From: Neurospora crassa OR74A
Taxonomy: Eukaryota > Ascomycota > Sordariomycetes > Sordariales > Sordariaceae
Assembly (NCBI RefSeq): GCF_000182925.2
Contig: NC_026504.1
Coordinates: 4,154,001-4,218,000, forward strand
Length of the DNA: 64,000 nucleotides
Direction of reading: 5' to 3'
Part shown: positions 11,062-25,289 of the stretch, in pieces
Layout: every line of letters starts with the position of its first letter
How positions within the stretch are numbered: the stretch's first letter is position 1
Position numbers and translations under genes: made by a program
Notes under the pieces: model-generated
What the model saw: the letters and a program-made list of their open reading frames with translations, nothing else
The model's database searches: none
Told to the model about the DNA's origin: nothing

Positions 11062-11823
11062 GTTGTTTAAGGGAGGGTTTGGTGGTTTTCGGTGGGCTTG
11101 GAGGGCTTAAACGAGGGGGAATTAGGGTGTGAAGAGTGTGAAGTGTGAAGAATGTCATGTTGTTTGAGTGTCTGCTGTGCTCTCTTTTTTCAAGGGGTTA
11201 TGGTTTTGTATCGTAATGATTTGAGTGGTTTTGTAGAGATAGAGTGCAGTTTTGTTTGGGACCTAGGTAGTTTGCGAGATGTTTTCCGTTCGAACTTGAT
11301 TGGATTTTCCGAGCATGTTGAACTTGCTGCGAAAACCTAACGATATGGGTGACTTTAGGGGACCTCCGGGTTGTAATGCGCCTTTGATTTGCAATGTCAC
11401 TCTCGTGAAGTTGGAAACTTGCCAGCATTCACTTGGTCACGTTCAAGAGACGACAGTTCTTATTCAGTTGTTGTAATGCGCATGAATAAATCTAAGGGGT
11501 ATCTACGAAGCTCTAACGAATCTTTTGGTGGAAGCAATTGCGTCAGATGCTAATTACGTGATCCTCCTATGTCCCTACTTATCATTCCTTCTATACCTCA
11601 GGCCATGCCATAAGGTCCCTGCCGAATCATTCTCAATTTTGTGGTCGTAGCCTCCCAACCCCAAACTCCATTCGCCTAAGCCAGTTGTTTGGTGACTCGC
11701 TATGCTGCCTGCCAGCAGGAAAAAAAAATCCGATAAGTGAAATTGTGAGAACCCAGACAAAGAAATTAACTTGCGAAGTAATGTAAGGAAGTTGGGTTTG
11801 TGAGTGAGCATGAAGTGGTATGC
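11062..11823. other. Convergent intergenic region
   Basis: This lies between the 3' ends of the Ser/Pro-rich gene and the HAD phosphatase. It is G- and T-rich near its left end and otherwise unremarkable. I see no gene, tRNA or repeat. Confidence 0.5.
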
Positions 11824-12909
11824 TCAGTTATCGGTGACCTCAGTCTGAACCGCCTGAAGGACCTCTCCCTCGTCGATCTTGGCAGTTTCCACCATCGAGG
11901 GCTCTTTGTCGACCACAGCGTCGGGAATCTGAATTCCGTATCGCTCGTAGGGAAAGTCGAGCAAGCTGGGGAGGTAGTCCGCCCAGCCATCGTCGATCTC
12001 GCCCGGCTTGTCGTCTGCATCGACTTTGCCGTTGGTGAGGCCGGCTTGAGCCTTCTTCTTCTCAATGTCAGCTTGGTTAAGAAGACCCGCGAGAACCAGC
12101 TTGGCGTCGCCATTCTTGTCCACCTCCTTCTTGAGCATTGGGTGGGGGCACCAGACAACGCGCATGCCGGCGCGACGACCAGCCTCAACACCGGGAATAC
12201 TGTCTTCAAAGACGAGGCATTCCTCGGGTGTGATGGGCTTCTCGCCCTCGGGTAGTGAGTCGTTGATCGTCTTAAGGGCGATCAGGTAGATGTCCGGAAG
12301 GGGTTTGCCACGGCCCTCGGGGATGCGCTTGTCGTCGCCGAGAACGCGACGGTGGGTCTCGAAAACCGAAAAGAGCTCCTGGATGTGGTTTGTCTTCATG
12401 CGAAAGTTCGCCTCGTGGGATGATGTGGCGAGGGCGATGTGAACCCGATGAGGCTTCGGGGCGGGCTTGTCGGTGGCGCCATTGGTAGTAGCAGACGCAT
12501 CCCCCTTGAGATCCCAGTAGCGGGTACTGCCAAGCTTCTGCAGAAGCTCCTCGACACCGGGGAGAGCCGTGGTATGCTTGAATTTCTGAGCTTGAAGAGC
12601 GTAGTATTCCTCCTTGTACTGCTCACGGGTGATGGGCAAATCAGCCCAGTTATGGAAGATGTCAAGGGCCGCAGGACCCGGGCGACCTTGGAGCTGAGCC
12701 TTGATGCTCCATGGCAAGGGAAACTTCTCCTTCTTGTGTTTTCGCAGAAGCTCATTCACACAGAGGGTATAGATGTCCTCGGTGTCGAGGAGAAGGCCGT
12801 CCATGTCAAACAGGCAGGCCCGGACGGGAGGGAAACTGTATTAAGACGTCAACATCAATTGATCGATTGTGGAGTGAGATGGCGCAACTTACTCGGTGCG
12901 GGGTGACAT
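11824..12909 (-). CDS. HAD-superfamily phosphatase (HDHD1/GS1-like), two exons
   Basis: A haloacid-dehalogenase-type phosphohydrolase of the HDHD1/GS1 group, whose members act on small phosphorylated metabolites such as pseudouridine 5'-phosphate or sugar phosphates. Model: complement(join(11824..12835,12893..12909)), 342 aa. The 17-nt first exon (MSPRT plus two bases) is needed: without it translation would begin at the Met inside motif I and lose the nucleophile. With it, motif I reads CLFDMDGLLLDTE, with Asp16 and Asp18. Motif II is ALATSS, motif III the Lys in RGKPLPD, and motif IV VFEDSIPGVEAGRRAGM. A helical cap lies between motifs I and II, with a Thr/Ala insertion (DASATTNGATDK). The C-terminal 75 residues past motif IV are acidic and charged, an extension whose role I cannot assign. 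Confidence 0.9.
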
Positions 12910-14002
12910 TGTGGCGGTTGAGGCAACGTCTAAAATACTAAATGATATCGGTAGGAGTGTCGGGTGGAAGGCGGATTTGTTGTCGAGACTTGCTTTCGAA
13001 AAGGAAGTCTTGATCCGGGTTGAGTTTGGAGGAAGTGGAAAGTGCAGAGATAGTGGTGGGAAGGGGGGACTTTTATATCTAGGACAAGGAATTATTTGGG
13101 ACTCGCGCCAAGAGTCGTCGAGGGCAGTGAAGGAAGGTGAAGGCTATCGGGTAAACAGAGAAAGGTTGGTGAATGTCGATGGGGCCAACAGATGGAAGAA
13201 CGGCCTCGTACAAAGAGCTGAGTGAAGGGGAATTATGAACCTTGGACAACGGTGCGCGTTGTTGGGAAGGGTCGGTGAAGTGTAAATAGATGTTGTGAAG
13301 GGTCGTTGGACGGGATGAGTCGTCGGTTTTGTTGTTTGGGCAATCGGTTGGTCCGTCCCGTCCCCCGGCGTCGAAAAAGTTGGAGACAGCTCCAGGTCCC
13401 GCAATCGGGCCCCTCCCCGCCCTACACACAACGGGAGCGTGTGCGGGGGACCCCGGTGCCCCTCTGCTACCCCTGATTCTAGGAAACCTTGATAGGCGGC
13501 TGGCTGGCCGATGCTGTCCAGGTCTACCAGGTTGTAAACAGGAAGAAATGTGATATTCCAATTCTCAAAACATGATCAACACCAATAAATTCCACTCGTG
13601 TAACTTTCAGCTTGAAAAGGTTTGCGTTGGTCCAAAAAGATTTGCAGCTGCCAGCCTCGCTCCTTCTCATTATATGAGACATCGAACTGCTCCAGCTTCT
13701 AGGTACCATGGATACTAACTGAATGCCACACCACGCAACAATTTGAGCTGTGACAGAGAAACACAGTTGCTCGCACTTGCTATTTTGATCTGGACTACCA
13801 ACTCTGTAAGTCTAGTAGACTGAAATCGAATTTTTTGAGGAGTCGACACGGGATCTTTCGGACCTTTTCTTCCCCTGTCACCTCGAAAAGACCCCGCTGA
13901 AAAGTCAATAGACGTGCGATGAAGCAGAGATAACAGGTGACACAACATGTGTAAGATTCGGATTTATACATCGGCCTTGGCTTTGAGCCGCATTGTGCAT
14001 GC
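12910..14002. other. Gene-free stretch upstream of the HAD phosphatase
   Basis: It presumably holds the HAD promoter at its left end. Open frames on the minus strand at 13079-13561 overlap each other in different frames and show no family features. I see no convincing gene, and base composition is normal up to the MITE. Confidence 0.5.
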
Positions 14003-14004
14003 TA

Positions 14005-14356
14005 CAGTAGAAACCCCTGTTAATGCAACTAATGCCGGCAGCCCAAAACTTTTGCAAAAGGTAGGGTTTTGCAAAGGAGGGATCTGGTGCACAGACCAGA
14101 CATGGGCCTCTGGCCACTGGACAACTGCTGCGGGGCTCCAAAAGTGGGTCCAATAGAGCAGCTTTACCCCCGGTATATAGGTATAAGTGTGCCCTACCAC
14201 CAAGATTAGACCCCTGTTATTGCAATTTTAGGCCGTCAGCCATTGCAGTTGCACTTTGCAGTCTTATACACCAGAGGGAATGCGGGCAGTTGAAATCCTT
14301 TGCAAAAGGGGGGGTTTTGCAAAAGGTAGTCTTTGTATTAATAGGGGTTTCTACTG
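14005..14356. mobile_element. MITE, 352 bp, TA target duplication (Tc1/mariner-pogo-like)
   Basis: The ends are inverted repeats. The left end begins CAGTAGAAACCCCTGTTAAT and the right end, read on the minus strand, begins CAGTAGAAACCCCTATTAAT. The repeat runs about 24 bp with two G/A mismatches, and the first 14 bp are perfect. TA dinucleotides flank both ends (14003-14004 and 14357-14358), the insertion signature of Tc1/mariner/pogo elements. Inside each end lie TTTTGCAAAAGG/GGGTTTTGCAAA motifs in opposite orientation. A diverged copy of the left end (ACCCCTGTTATTGCAA..., about 14209-14245) sits internally. There is no coding capacity, so it would depend on a transposase elsewhere. Confidence 0.82.
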
Positions 14357-14380
14357 TACGCAGTAATGGCGGTCCTGCCG

Positions 14381-14719
14381 TATTACGCGAAGATGTGCTT
14401 CACAAATGGTAATAACAGAGAATAATAATGTAAGCGACTGGTTGCTGGACAGAGCAACAGTACGTAACGATTAACGACAGTCTTGTCAAAGGAAACTAAA
14501 GACAAGAGCTATCGCAAGCCTCAACCTAGAACCTCGTATACAATTTCACTAAATATAAGTAAGATAGATATAAGATTAGTATAATATAAATTAATAATCC
14601 GTTAACCTTAATAGAAATTAATAGGACGAACACTCTTATATAATAGACTATACACTCCAATAAACAACTACTATAATAAAATAAAATATTTAGGTATTTA
14701 CTAAAAATACCCTATAACA
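14381..14719 (-). repeat. LTR, left copy (3' LTR in element orientation)
   Basis: Collinear over 339 bp with 25290-25628 without length change. Its outer half (14381 to about 14540) keeps near-normal composition, while its inner half is strongly AT-shifted. The outer edge abuts the TGCCG duplication. Confidence 0.9.
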
Positions 14720-14731
14720 TTTCCCCTTCGA
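14720..14731 (-). other. Polypurine tract of the LTR element
   Basis: On the minus strand this reads GTCGAAGGGGAAA-like sequence directly before the TGTTAT start of the left LTR, the expected place of the plus-strand primer. A similar block recurs at about 25219-25242, shortly inside the right LTR. Confidence 0.6.
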
Positions 14732-17700
14732 CAAAAGGAGAAGAATACTCGCTATTTACAAAATATTATTAAGTTTAATTATATATATAAAAGATCCGGT
14801 TATCCATCAGAATCTTTATTCACTCGCCTATATCGAAATTAGCCACCCAATATAAAAACGTACGTCTACCCGAATAAAGTATATAGTTTAATAACCTAGT
14901 ACTAATCCTTCAATAACCGAATTCGCAACGAGGTATACGATCGTTAAAATTATTTTCTTCTATTTCTTCATTCTCGTTTATATATTATATATCTTAATAA
15001 AAATATTTATATCCTAGTAGAGAGTCCTCTTATTCCTAATCGGTAGGAAAATAACCGTAGTGAGGAGAGCGGGTAGTAGATAAAGTATTGAAGCGAGAAT
15101 TAAAATAAGCTGTTATTATATAAAATTTATTAAATAATCCTGTTAAACTAAGTATATATTAAGGCGAAAGGTTATTGGAACGAATACTATAAGGAGTAGT
15201 AATATTAGGAAGGGCTTCGAGTATGTAGGTTTTATTAGTAGATAAGGTTGTAGGATAGCGGCGAATATGAATTTCTTACGCTTTTCTAAATTCGGTATAG
15301 AGAATTATTAATTCTATTTATAACTTTTATATAATTTTATTCTAATATTTATTAGAGGCTACTAAAACTTTAATTTACTTTTCTAAAGTATTCGCTAATA
15401 TATTTTCGATTTTTTTGTAAGAGATAAAATTAATAAGTAGGGTAGTTTCCTTATTAATTTCGATAATATAATTAATTATTTTTTTAATTATAGGAAGTTC
15501 GTTTAAAGCCGATTCGGTAAGTGTTATTTAAATACAATAGAGATAATTAAGTTTACCTAGTAAACTACTAATCTATTTGGGGAGTCTAGTACTATAATTG
15601 GAATATTGGATAGTAAGTAGTATTGCTTTCGAAGGGATATAATTAGTAAAGTTGGTATTTCTATTATATTTTTTATTAAAAGTAAGGTTAAAAGCTATTT
15701 TAGTATTACGAACTAGCTTATATTATAAAAAGGAATAATTACTAGCAAACTATTTTTTATATTCCTCCTTATTCTTTATATATATTTTAATAATCTTTTT
15801 AATTTCTATATATAGTTCTCGGTTGACCTTAATATTAAGATTAGTATAATTCTTATTATAATTAGCGAGGGCGTTAGCGAGGGTCGGATATATTTTTCCT
15901 TTATTACTACTTTCGCTAGTAGTAGCCGAGTGTAATTGTATAATATGGGTTAGAATTTTATATACCTTTTTCGGAATTATTTTAATAATTAGGGTTTTAA
16001 TACAAAATAAAATAGGGGCCGGTTTAATTAAGGGTTATAAAATTTTACGAGTCTTATTAGTTAATTAGGCGAATTTTTAATATTCCTAAATTTTAGAGAA
16101 ATTAATATTACTAATATTAATAATACGGCCGTTAGGGTAGATATTATAGAGAGTAGGCGGGTAGCGTGCCTAAAGATGTTTGCTAGCGGTAATTAGCTCT
16201 TCTATATATCCTTTTCCGAAGAGGATATTATTAAATTTAATAGCGATTGTAGGAATTAAATTGAATTCTCTATTAGAATATAATTCTTAAATTTTAGTAT
16301 TGTTAAATTTAGTAAGAGCATTAGACTCCTACTCTTATTAGGATCTATTATAACTATTAGGAATTAAGTCCTTTGGAAATTTATTTAATAAAAATATTAG
16401 CGTAAGGTAAGTAAGGTTGCTATTAATAGAGTATAGGATTATTAAATTTATATTAATTAATTTACCTATACAATCGATAGTACTATAAAGAATAAAATAT
16501 AATTTATTTTTATATAATATAAAGAGATAGTTGGTAGTTATAATCGGTACTAGGCGTCTATTATTTTTTATTTTCTTAGGGTTATAAATAAGAATTCTTT
16601 AAGTAAATTAGAAAGATTTATTAGGAAGATGGCTAAGGGGATTATAGGGGCTATAATTTTAATTAAAATTATTAAATATATTAACAGTATACTTATAGCG
16701 AATATAATTAAAGAAATATCTAAGTAAGACTAAGTTTATTTGTTCGATAAAGTCGGTTATAAAGCTAGGTAGTATAATATATATACTATCTATTCCTAAA
16801 TTGATAATTTTACTAGGAATATTGTTAATAGTATAATAGTTGAGGTATTTTATTGTATTAGCCAATACGCCGAACTGGGGGTTGTATTTGAGTGATTGTG
16901 GGGCGAATTGCTAGTTTACTATAAGATTACGCAAATTATTATTATAATTAGAACTATTAATTTAATTATTAAGGGCTACGAATAGGTTATTGGTAGGTAG
17001 TAGAGAATTTATATTAATATTAGCTATTTTATTGTATTGCGGTTGTAATTAGCGAATATAAGATAAAAGAGGATTAATAAATAATAATTAATTTTAATAA
17101 GATTATTATATAAGGTTGTAGTAGAATTAAGCGTATAAAGATAGGGTAGGTAGTAATAAAATTATTAGGGTAAAAAGGAGAAAGTATGAAAGTAGCTAAA
17201 TAATTTTAATTCTTTTGAAAGTTGTATATACGTACTAAAATTCTTCTTTTACGAATATTTACTTACTAGGGCCGTTTACTATATATAACCGTAGTTACCG
17301 CTACCTTCGTACGATTATACGTACTTACTTAATTGGAATAGAAATGTTTTTAATTAAAATTATAAGTAGTATACGGTATATTATCCTATATACTACTAAT
17401 AATAGGCTTACCTCCGCTTAGATGTACTTTTAAACGAAGTTTTAGAAATTTTAATAGAAAATATAGAAAATATAATTTTTATAGGAAAATTTAATATAGA
17501 AAGAAAAATAGAAAAACTTTGAATAAAAGAAAAGTTCTTAAACCTTTATAGTTTCTAAGTAATCTCTTCCTCTTTCGATAAAAAATATTATATTTTTTAT
17601 TAATTCTAACGACGTATCCGTTAAAATATACCTTTAATGCGCTAAATTACCTTCCTACGATTATTGCGGAATAGTAAATTTAATGGATATTCCTTATTAA

Positions 17701-20700
17701 ATTCTTTTACTAATTCCTTCGAATTCTTTATAAATTTACTACGTAGTTCCTATATATTATTCTTATTTTAGTATTTAATTTATTTAATTAAATATTATAT
17801 ATTTAACGGACCTTAGCTTTTAGTAACGAAGTTTTCAATTTCCTATTCCTTTTATTCGTCTATTTTAATTAGTAGTGGTAGTAGAATTTCGTAATTAAAT
17901 GAATTGAGACTTTATATTAATTTATAAAAATGTACTACGAATATAATAGAATAGGTACGTTAAGTACTAAGTAAGTTAAGCCGGTAAGTTAATAGGCCAA
18001 TTTTTTTGAGAATCCAATAGGAGTTTATTTATTCTATTAATTATTTTTTCTTTAAACTCCTAAGGAGGTAATAACTTTTATTAAGACGCAAGTAAACTTT
18101 ATCGCCTACGTCGAAGGTTATTAGGGAGTATTTAGAATTATATTGTTCCTTCGTAGTTATTTTAATTTAATTAATAAGTTCTATAACCTCGAATTAATAT
18201 TCTTAATAAATAATTATTAAAAATTCCGTAGTAGTAGCTTCCTAATTATTCGGTATAAGTAGATCGAAGGCCGCTTGCGGCTTAAAGTTGTATATAAGCT
18301 TATTTAGTAACAAATTAATAGTAGATTAAATAGTATTATTTAAATTGTACTACAATACGGCTAGTATTAATATCCAAAGAATAATACTTATTACGTACTA
18401 TATATGAATAGTTATCTTAGTAATTTAATTAATTCTTTCTAATTAACCGTCTATTTAAGTATAATAGGCTATTGAAAATAGTAAATTGATTGCTAATACT
18501 TCGAAAATACTCTTCTAAATTATAAAAATAAACTTAGAATTTCAGTTATTAATAATAGCTACCGGTAAACCCTAATTATAAAGTTGTAAAGTTTGAAGTA
18601 ATATTTTAGTTTATTCCTATATATTATAGGTGGAATAATTAGTTATTAATAGTACCTTCTTATTAAATTTGTAGGTAACGGTATATATAGTATTAAATTC
18701 CGGGAAACCCTTAAGGGCCTACATTGTACCGGCCGCTTTAATTATCGGTATATTAATAACGAAGTCTATAGTAATAGTGTAGAATAATTTTAGAAATATT
18801 TGAAATAGTAGCAATTCTCTAAGGGTCGGTTACTTATTTTATTAATTTTAATAGTAAACTTTATAGTATTTAATATACTTACGTACTATTTAGGTTTTTC
18901 GCTTTATATAGAAGTACATTAAATTATCTATTATTCGGTTAATTCTAAAATAGTACTTCTCATTATACACTAATTCTAATATCTTTTATATATAAATTTA
19001 AAAAATATACAACCGATGTACGTTTTAATAGTCGATATAGTAAAGTAGACTATTTTCGAGTAAATAGGGGCCTATTAGTAGATTTGGGCGCTTTTCCGAT
19101 TATTGTATATAAATATATTTTAGAGTATTAGCCTTCTCGATTAGCCGGAGAACCTTAGTATATTTTGGGTCCTTAGGATAAGTATTAATTAATTATTAGT
19201 GAAATTTTAGTATAATAATTAGTGAAATTTAATAAGTATCCGGAATAACTTTAATATATATAAATAAAAACGTATTAAAACTATTTTAATAGTTGATATT
19301 CTATACTTACGTAAAGTTAGACTAGATATCGGCCAATTTATCGAAAGTATTATTCTTGTTAACGGTTTTAGTAGTTAGTAGCCTTAATAGCGTATTTAGT
19401 ATAATATTCAATAAGCTAGGAATATAGAATATATTTAAATTAAATTGGGATACTTAATTAATAGTATTTATAAACTTTAAATTAATTTTAATTAGATTTA
19501 TTGTATATAACGAAGTATATTTAATAATTCTAGTAGTAGAAGTATAGTTAGTAATAACGTTAATACGATGTTTGTTAAATTGAACTATTTTTCGGAACTT
19601 TTGTAATACCTAGATAATAGCCACGATTTCTACTTCCGTAGAACTATACTTCTTTTCGGCGGAGGACGTTAATTTTAATAGGAAGTATATAGGTTTAATT
19701 ATAGTTAGTAGGATTTTACTTATTCCGGGAATAGATTCTCTATCTTATAGGTATTTAAATTAAAAGATATAAACGCTATATACCGAACCGCTAGTATTAA
19801 TTTTAATAAATAGCGTTTCGCTCTTTATATAGTAGAAAAGATATGTTTAATTGTATAAGTTTTCCTATATAATACGGAAGGCTTCGCGTTCTTCTAGGGT
19901 TAATTTGAATTTAATTTTAAAAGTATATATTTGCCTTGCTTATTTTATTGAACCTACCTACAAATTACCCAATTCGTATACTTGCTATAATAGTTCTATC
20001 TTTCTTTAATTAAATAGTTCTTCCTTAATAATGAATTATAGTATACTTTAACGTAGCTAATTAATTATATTAAAATAAGTCTTAAAATTATTAAATATAT
20101 TAGGGAAGGTTAGCTTTTGGAAGGCTTTAATACGATTTTCCGTATATTTATAACCCTCTCCGTCGATAATACTACTAAGTAGCTATATAGAAAGATACTT
20201 TGCGAAAGATTTATTAGTATTAATATAAATGCGATACTTGTTAAGAAGGTCTATAATAATAGTAAGGTAGGTTAAATATTCTTCCTAAGTGTCGTTGAAA
20301 ATAACGATATTATTAATATAAGTACGTACGAATGAACGGTGTTTAAAGAACAACCGGTCTATAAAGCGCTATATAAACACTAGAAAATTCTTAAAATCTA
20401 TTAGTATAATATTAGATTATTCAAAACCTCGGGGGTTAATAATTATTATATAGTTGCAATACTTAATAAAAATAAGCAATTAATAGAAAAACCTAGCGGC
20501 GTTAAAAATTAAAAAGAATTTTTTACTAACTATAGCGTTAATAATATTTTTTTAATTGGATAAAGGATATATATTTAATATAGTAATACTATTAAACGGG
20601 CGAAGATTAATTATTGTACGTCCCTTATTAATTCTATTAACTTTTCTCTAAATAATAAATATTAAGTAAATAATAGGAATTAGTTGTAATATAAACGATA

Positions 20701-23700
20701 TTTTACTTTAAGCGTATATTTTATTATATTCCTTATTAAGGAATTTACAATCCTTAGCACTTAAAGAGTAAAGCTTAATAATTCTCTACTAGTTTTACTA
20801 TCCCTCAATTAAATTAATACGTATTTTATTTTCCTCTTTTATTAGTACGATCCTTCGGTTTCTAAAAATATTAATATATTTATTTAGGAGGCTTTTAATT
20901 TGCTTTAAGAAATTGGGATCCGTATTATAAATACTAATACTTACTTTAGAAAGAATAGTTTTAATATTAATAGGCTTAGTAATTCTGTAGGAGGGCACTT
21001 TAAAGGTATTCTTCCTAATAACCTCTTCCTTTTCGTCCTTAGTAATTCTATTGATAAATATAGCGTATTATTTTTAGGTAAGTCCGGTTTAAATTTCGGG
21101 GATAAGAAATATTATGTCCGAAGCGTTAATTAGTATAATTATCTCGCTAACTTTGGACGATAGTCGTATAATTATACCTACCCGAATTCCTTTAAGGATA
21201 AATACCGGTTCTTTGGATTAGTTTAAAAATAGTATAACTTTACGAATTTTATTATCTACAATAGTATTTAATAAATAAGGGTATTGTACGTAAAAATTAT
21301 AAGCGGGATGTTTATTTAGATTATATTAATTATTAAATTAAGTGTTGTACTTTATTAGGATAATTCTTAATTGCCTTCCTAATAATAGAATATTAAATTT
21401 AGTAAAGACTTCGGTAATAAAAACGTCCTCCTTTACTTTAATTCTTTTAAAATAGACTTTACCCTAAACCTTTATATTAAAGACTAATTTAAAAGAATAT
21501 AAAGCGGTATTAAAGTCCAGCTTCGTACTATAGTAGCGAAGGAAGTCTATTCCTAATAGTATATTCGGGCTTAATTTATTAATAATTAAAGCGGATATTT
21601 AAAAGTATCCGTTAACCTTAATACTATTAACCTTTCCTTCTATATAAAAATTAAATTTAATAACTATATTAATAATAATTTTTAAATTAATACTTTTTAT
21701 AATACTAGGTAGTACTACTTTATACCTTATATTCGGCGAAAATTCTTTAATAAATACTTTGTTTGCCACCGTTAATAAATAACCTAAGTTAAAATATATA
21801 GTGACAATAGATATATTAAGATTAAATTTAATATTAACTTATAGATATAATGTAATTTTCTGCAAGTTTATTTTCCTATTCTTAAAAATAATATCCGGGA
21901 TTATTTTAATAATTTATCCTTCGGTAAAAGTAAGTAGCGTATATTAGCTTTTGTACTAAACTTCCGATAATTCGGGCTTCCGTCTATTTATTAACGTTAG
22001 TAAGCTTATTTAGACGTTCGCTTTCTTTAATATTCTAATTTAGCTAAATAATTTCTAATTATTTACGGTAGAGGTTATTCGATTATTAAATAAAGGATTG
22101 GACGACCTATAAGAAGCTTAAGCCTTCTCTAAATATTTAGGAATTATTATAAATTTGGTATTGGATAATAGATTTAACGATAAGGGTTGTATAGACCCAT
22201 TGGAATTAATACTTCTAATAGGAATTATATTAAGAATAATTATTAATTTATTAATTATTACATATAAAAGGATATAAAATAATAAAATACTAGGAAATAA
22301 AAATTTATTAAGAATTAAATAACTAGTAAAGTAGGTAGAAGATTTATTATTATATTTAACTTCGGAAGTATCTACTATAAACTCTTCTACCTCTTCCTTA
22401 AAATCCCTAATAAAATAGTAACCTTTACTTTATAGGTTGTAGACTTTGTTGTTTATATTAGAATTATTTGCGAAAACTATTGTAATAGAAGTATAAATAT
22501 AACGGCCGTTCTATAAGACCTAACGGCGTTTAAATCTTTTACCCTAATAGTGCTAGCGATTATTGCCGTTGCCCGATCGGCTAGTATTGTACTTATTAAA
22601 CTTATTACTAAAGTTCTTATATTCCTTATTAAAATACAATTTCCTACTTAATTTACTATTGAACCCGTTATTATAAAATAAGAAGTTTTTCCGAAAAGGT
22701 TTACTACTATTATAATTTCTCTAAAATTTAATATAAACGTTAGAATTATTATCCTTATTATTAAAGCTACTAGTAGTAAAATAAGTTATTTATCCACTCT
22801 TTAAAGAGTTAAAGAATAAGCAGCGTATTAAAATAGCCTTCTATTTAATTTTATTAATATATTCACTAAAATTAACGTTCTATTCCGGAGGAATATATAT
22901 AATTTATATTATTAGGTATAGGCTATTCTACAATCGAATATACAATTAGAAGTCCGAAGCATCTCCTTAAAGGCGAGTATACCTAAATAATTAGGTTAAA
23001 TAATTACAAAGCGCCTATATATTAATCTTATATAGTTCTATAGTAAATTTATTTATATTTAATTATTTTTACACTTTATAGAACTTAATGCCGAATATGA
23101 GGCCTAGCGTATAGAGAGTTTTATTGAGACTATTGTAAAGGTTGTTACGTTTATCCTTAAAGAGAGTAAAATTCTATTAGTATAATACTATACTATAAAA
23201 TAATTAATTAAGGTTATTAGTAAGAATTTAGTATCTTTCTAAGTAATTTTTTAGGTGCCCTTTAATTATATAATTAAATTTATAGAAAGTAGTATAAATA
23301 TTAATCTTACCGTTTTAATAAATACCTTTCTTTAACTTATTAGGTTTTACATTAGGGAAATACATTTTAATATTTAATACTTTAAAAGGTTCCTCCTTCA
23401 CTATTTAATAACTATTAATATTAATTTTAGAGATGGATTTAGTAAAAATTTAATTCTAATTTTCTAAATCTTTAATATAATTATATAGATCCTTAAATAT
23501 TTCGCGAAGCGCTATATTATCTGTTATTGTACTATTGCTATTAGCTTTAATTAATAGAATAGAAGTATCGGATCTAATATTGAAGTGTATAGTTTATAGA
23601 TTATTAGTAGAATAAGTATTTTAGTGAAAAGTTAAATGTATAGAAGGAGTAGGAGCTTTTGGGATGGTTGATAGTAAGTAATTATTATTACTTAGTATTA

Positions 23701-25289
23701 CGGGCGGTAGTCCTTATTATTTAATTTATTTCTCGCTTACCGGGGTCTAATTTATTAATTTTTTAAAGTTTATCCTTAAAGCTTATCCGGAGATATTATA
23801 GCTTATAGTTAGAATTAGTATATATTTGTAAAAATAAATAGGAAGTTAGTTAATATTATTGAATAGGGGTTGTTAGTTAGTGCGGTTAATACGAAGATTT
23901 TTTATTTAATTAATTAAGTTAGTAGTATTATACGGATCTCTAACGCTAATTATAGCCGTTTCGCTGGTTGGGCTAACGAGACTATTAAAATACTAATTAT
24001 AATAAATAGTAGGGTTTTCGTACGGCTAAGCGGCGGTACGCTTTATAGTAGCGGGCGCTGGGAGATTGAAATTAAATTTTATACTATTTTAAGTTAAGCG
24101 TATAATATTATAAACCGGTTGGGTAAAGTAAAGTAGAGGATTCGGAGATCTACCTCCAATTTTTACATTATATTAGGTAAAGTATATAGTATTTTAATTT
24201 AGGTTAATAAAGTACGTTAGAAAGTAGTTAGCGAGAGCAATTCTTAAATACTAATTTATTTATTCTTATTATTATTTTTATACTAAATGTAGGAGGGTTT
24301 CAGCTTATACGAAATTTCCGAAATATTTAGTAGTAGGATTAGTAGTTAATTATTGAGTAATATTAGTAGTAATCTTAATAATTAAGCTTATTTACGAGAT
24401 TATTAACTTAGTTGGCGAAAAGGGTCGTTAAATTAAATTTAATTAAATATATTATTTAATAGGCGTAGATAGTAAGGAAGGTAGTATAGGAATTTATATT
24501 AGATTAATAAGGGCTAGTATATTAATTATTTTAATAATATCCGAAAAAGTTATTAGCGAGGAGTATACGTTTATATTATTAGTACTAGGGGGAATAGGTA
24601 TTTGGGTGGTAATATTAATAGTAATATTATTCGCTTTAATTCGGGCTATAAATTATTTTTAATTCTTCTTCCGTAATTATAACGATACTCCTTCTTTAAT
24701 TGTAAATAGTTAATTTTAATATATTAGGACTAGATAATTAACAACCAATTAATAATATTTACGTAGGACCTATTGAACTTTGCGGTCCGCTATATTTAAA
24801 TTAATAATCCATCCTCTATTATAAATATTATTACTAGTATTAGCGGATTAGTTGGGTTTAATTTCAATATAGCCGGTTTCTTTATTTAAGTATAACTATA
24901 CTACCTTAATAAGTAATTTAGTAGCTAAAGGTTAAAATCTTTCCTTATAGTAAAATTGCGGCTTATACGTAGTAAATTTAATAATTTAATATACTTTATA
25001 TATTAAACTTTCTTCTTAGAGGTTAAAAGCCGTTTAAGGGTTTGCTTAATTAGTTTTTAATATTATTCAATCTAGCCTTTAGACTGGAATAAGTAGTAAT
25101 AAAATAATAAAGAAAAGAGGGGATTTTAAGGAGTAAAAGTATAAATATTTAATTTAAAAGGGTAAAAGTTGAATAATGGTTGTAAAATTTAATAAATTGT
25201 TATTAGATTTAATATATCTCCCCCTTCGACGAAAGGAAGAAACGTAAGGAATAATAAAGTTGGTTTGAAACTAAATTATAGATACTACT

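Noticed and set aside
13079-13561. 160-residue minus-strand ORF upstream of the HAD phosphatase
   Set aside because: Composition is like non-coding leader, it overlaps other frames, and I saw no motif, signal peptide or splice logic.
16659-16865. Short AT-rich minus-strand frame inside the LTR element
   Set aside because: It arises by chance in RIP-mutated sequence and is not a surviving gene.
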